The translations under genes and the position numbers were made by a program. From Kiritimatiellia bacterium (GTDB lineage: Bacteria; Verrucomicrobiota; Kiritimatiellia; UBA8416; JADHWI01): 42,810 nt of DNA. Positions 40,897 through 42,810 of this stretch are shown piece by piece (position 1 is the first letter of the stretch; the number at the start of each line of letters is the position of its first letter). The stretch spans positions 1-42,810 of the forward strand of contig JASLPY010000044.1 of the NCBI GenBank assembly GCA_030744755.1. Direction: 5' to 3'. The notes under the pieces are model-generated. The model saw only the letters and a program-made list of their open reading frames with translations. It was not told where the DNA came from and made no database searches.

Positions 40897-40932
40897 TTGC
40901 AATGTAGTATGCGTACCGTATGCTACATTGCA
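40897..40932 (+). promoter_or_regulatory. Palindromic operator overlapping a promoter
   Basis: TGCAATGTAG (40898-40907) and CTACATTGCA (40923-40932) are perfect 10-bp inverted arms around 15 nt; inner bases match in part. A plausible promoter overlaps it: TTGCAA (40897-40902) and TATGCT (40919-40924) with a 16-nt spacer. The predicted start of transcription lies only a few bases before ATG 40936, and no binding site is seen, so the first transcript may be leaderless. The winged-helix protein encoded downstream is the natural candidate repressor. Confidence 0.6.
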
Positions 40933-40935
40933 GTC

Positions 40936-41550
40936 ATGAATTTCGAAAGTCCAGAACAGATTGATGGGGCTCTGCAAAGGCTGGGATCGCGCTTGCTGTA
41001 TGAATACACGAGCCCTATCGCTCTGGTGATCTGCGGCGGCAGCGCACTGAACGTGCTGAATGTGGCCCACCGGACAACGCGGGACGTGGATGTGTTGGCG
41101 ATTGTCGAGGAAACCGAATCAGGGATTGTGCTTCGGCCCGACAAAGCTCTGCCCGACGACTTCTGTGAAGTAGTTGCCTGGGTTGCTGCCGACCTACAGT
41201 TGGCTGAGGATTGGCTGAACATGGGGCCAAAGGACATCTTGACGGTCTATGGTGCCCCGAAAGGAATGACAGATCGATGGGAGGAGCGTGAATACGGGCC
41301 CTCGCTGAAGGTATTCTTCATTAGTCGGTTGGACCAAGTGCATTTCAAGCTGTTGGCAGCGATGGACCCACAAGCGCGAGCAAGACACCTAGAGGACTTG
41401 GCCGATAGCATCAAGCCATCGGAAGAAGAGGTATGCGCCGCTGTTGAGTGGTTGCTGGACCGTAAGAGTTCGTCTCAGTTTCGAGACCGCATGAGGCTAG
41501 TTGTGGGAGCGTTGGGATATGACAACATCGGCGATGACATTCCGGAATGA
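40936..41550 (+). CDS. Nucleotidyltransferase-like protein, DUF6036-type
   Basis: Protein of 204 aa. It has a nucleotidyltransferase signature: ICGGSALNVL (G34, G35, S36) followed by TTRDVDVLAIVEE with D50 and D52. The rest includes FFISRLDQVHFKLLAAMD and a helical tail, as in DUF6036 and AbiEii-like proteins. Members of this superfamily can transfer nucleotides to tRNA, proteins or small molecules and often act as toxins. ATG 40936 is favoured by homology start and by its position right after the palindromic promoter; the longer open frame upstream runs through the repeat flank of the RAYT. Its 3' end overlaps the following gene by 32 nt, so the two are co-translated. Cytoplasmic. Toxin function is inferred, not shown. 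Confidence 0.8.
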   Translation: MNFESPEQIDGALQRLGSRLLYEYTSPIALVICGGSALNVLNVAHRTTRDVDVLAIVEETESGIVLRPDKALPDDFCEVVAWVAADLQLAEDWLNMGPKDILTVYGAPKGMTDRWEEREYGPSLKVFFISRLDQVHFKLLAAMDPQARARHLEDLADSIKPSEEEVCAAVEWLLDRKSSSQFRDRMRLVVGALGYDNIGDDIPE

Positions 41551-42553
41551 ACTGAAAGAGCGCCTGATTGACTTCGTTTGGCAGCAATGGTGTAGGCTGG
41601 GCGTATCCGGTGCTTCAAGAAGGGGCAACGACCGGGTGATTGACCCCGAGGTGTTGCTGGCATTCACGAGTGAAATCGGCCGCTACGATGCACGCCTGTT
41701 TGATGAAGTGCTCGACTGGCTGGCGACAAACGGTTCATGGATCAACACACAGCGTGTGTCCGCCATCATGAAACAAGACAAGACTGGCTGCCCTCAGGTT
41801 ATGGGCGCAATGGCAGCATGGATGTGTGATCGCGACAAGTCAATGAAGTGGCGAGGCATAGCCAAGCGATATCATGCCGAATCACAGAGTCCATCGGAGT
41901 TCCTGTTCCGAAATGCTCCAGATGGGACCATGTCGGTTGTTGAGGAACCCGATGCGCATTTCGCGCGATACGGACTGATGCGCGAGACTGTACAGACGCG
42001 TGACATGACACAGTTGGTGAATATGAGTGATCCGGCCAACGTCATCTTCCGTTCTCGCGCCTTGTTCGGCATCAACATACGTGCCGATGTTCTCGTCTAC
42101 CTGCTGACGACAGAAGGTGGACATGCCCGACGCATCGCAGAACTGCTGGGGTTCAACCATATGCGTGTGCAAAGCGTTCTGTCAGCACTGGCGAATGCAG
42201 GTTTCGTTACCGTACGAACCGAAGGAAAGGCCAAGAACTACTGGATAGACCGAGAACGATGGGGCCCCGTGATGTTCCCTGACCAAGCGATCTCTCCTCG
42301 CTGGGTGAATTGGCGACCGTTTGTCCGTGGGCTAACGTCGGTCTGGCGGGAAGCATGGAATTTGGATGATGCCCGCGCTGATGAGTACATCGTGTCGTCG
42401 AAGATGCGAGTTGCCATGCGCAAGGCGCGAGACGACTTGTACGCCAGCGGAATCGCCTTCGACATCGCGGATGACAGGAACTACGTTGCCGAGGCCTACC
42501 TGCCCATCTTTGAGCGGGATATTGCCGGGATACTGGAAGCGATGACACAATGA
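41519..42553 (+). CDS. Winged-helix protein partnered with the nucleotidyltransferase
   Basis: Protein of 344 aa. A winged helix-turn-helix is clear near residues 190-245: VLVYLLTTEGGHARRIAELL, then GFNHMRVQSVLSALANAGFV and TVRTEGKAKNYWIDRERW. The N-terminal 180 residues and the C-terminal 100 are mostly helical with no family I recognise. GGGAG at 41505-41509 lies 9 nt before ATG 41519, inside the nucleotidyltransferase gene. By analogy to AbiEi/AbiEii, where a winged-helix antitoxin represses the operon and counters a nucleotidyltransferase, this may be regulator and antitoxin. Here, though, the wing domain is central, the protein is larger, and it is the second gene. It could also be a transcriptional sensor unrelated to toxicity. 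Confidence 0.7.
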   Translation: MTTSAMTFRNELKERLIDFVWQQWCRLGVSGASRRGNDRVIDPEVLLAFTSEIGRYDARLFDEVLDWLATNGSWINTQRVSAIMKQDKTGCPQVMGAMAAWMCDRDKSMKWRGIAKRYHAESQSPSEFLFRNAPDGTMSVVEEPDAHFARYGLMRETVQTRDMTQLVNMSDPANVIFRSRALFGINIRADVLVYLLTTEGGHARRIAELLGFNHMRVQSVLSALANAGFVTVRTEGKAKNYWIDRERWGPVMFPDQAISPRWVNWRPFVRGLTSVWREAWNLDDARADEYIVSSKMRVAMRKARDDLYASGIAFDIADDRNYVAEAYLPIFERDIAGILEAMTQ

Positions 42554-42753
42554 GCAGGGCACCAACCTCTACGCCTGATCGATTTACCAGGCAAGTGAAT
42601 TGATCACCGTTAGTGCATCGTTGTGACGAGAGGAGAATCGTGCCGACCGCGAGCATCGACCTTCAGGGCGCGGCACCAATCCAGTCGATTTCGGCTGGAA
42701 CGCGCTGGGAAATAAAGGCCAATTCCTTAGCCGTAACTATTCAGCTATGTGTT

Positions 42754-42810
42754 GGTGAGCTCCTTCTTATAACGTTTTTTTGTCGACGAAAACTAACGAA
42801 CGCTTGTCAG
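42754..42810. repeat. Second copy of island-bounding repeat, cut by window end
   Basis: Identical to 39447-39503 at 53 of 57 positions, same orientation; each of the four differences is G in the first copy and T in this one. The palindrome's right arm would lie beyond the window. The 200 bp before it (42554-42753) carry no supported gene. Confidence 0.85.

Noticed and set aside
40771..40935. Longer N-terminus for the nucleotidyltransferase from ATG 40771
   Set aside because: This stretch holds the RAYT flank repeat and the palindromic promoter, and the added residues do not belong to the family fold.
42640..42810. Possible partial gene starting GTG 42640 after AGGAG
   Set aside because: The frame is open to the window end, but spacing to the start is only 4 nt, it runs into the island-bounding repeat and its translation resembles no family.

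Overview
The window looks like a chromosomal stretch from a bacterium of the PVC superphylum (Planctomycetota, Verrucomicrobiota, Kiritimatiellota or Lentisphaerota). This rests on the gene families, not on a marker gene: exported Gfo/Idh/MocA oxidoreductases with twin-arginine leaders, DUF1080 domains, secreted HEAT-repeat proteins, PQQ-like propellers, hydrazine-synthase-alpha-like dihaem cytochromes, an NPCBM protein, a type I sulfatase and a GH32 enzyme. Most starts have good GGAGG-type ribosome binding sites. No rRNA, tRNA or CRISPR array was seen.

Layout. 308-1737: a lactate/malate dehydrogenase-family enzyme followed by a small nucleotidyltransferase. 2380-12743 (+ strand): twin-arginine Gfo/Idh oxidoreductase, a giant HEAT + discoidin + double DUF1080 protein, a second exported Gfo/Idh enzyme and a PQQ-like propeller protein. 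13021-21868: two dihaem HzsA-like proteins, the second fused to a sulfatase-modifying-factor fold, on either side of an exported FAD oxidoreductase on the - strand. 21993-24176 (- strand): three genes typical of anaerobes (Fe-S/DUF3786, haemerythrin, Fe-S companion). 24239-32287 (- strand): GH32, a second HEAT protein, a third exported Gfo/Idh and a large NPCBM protein. 32642-35217: SGNH hydrolase and sulfatase. 35611-38659: stand-alone receiver protein, PII-like protein and an amino-acid-type permease fused to a PTS EIIA-like domain. 38707-42810: accessory zone with a PIN/ribbon-helix-helix toxin-antitoxin pair, a REP-associated tyrosine transposase, and a nucleotidyltransferase/winged-helix pair behind a palindromic operator. 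The last two units lie between two copies of a 57-bp repeat, the second cut by the window end.

How the genes may work together. 2380-35217 reads as an envelope-localised carbohydrate programme. Folded, cofactor-loaded Gfo/Idh enzymes leave by the Tat route. DUF1080 domains (named 3-keto-disaccharide hydrolase in Pfam) could cleave keto-sugars. GH32, the sulfatase and the SGNH hydrolase could trim decorated glycans. The dihaem and PQQ-like proteins could take electrons. A Gfo/Idh-then-HEAT gene pair occurs twice, which suggests a duplicated module.

The intergenic DNA is unusually rich in structured repeats: two REPIN-like inverted pairs with the GTAG head that RAYT transposases recognise, a RAYT gene, a roughly 235-bp palindrome of palindromes, 141-bp direct repeats with hairpin ends, and several dispersed short repeats. 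All functions are read from sequence motifs; no database search was run.
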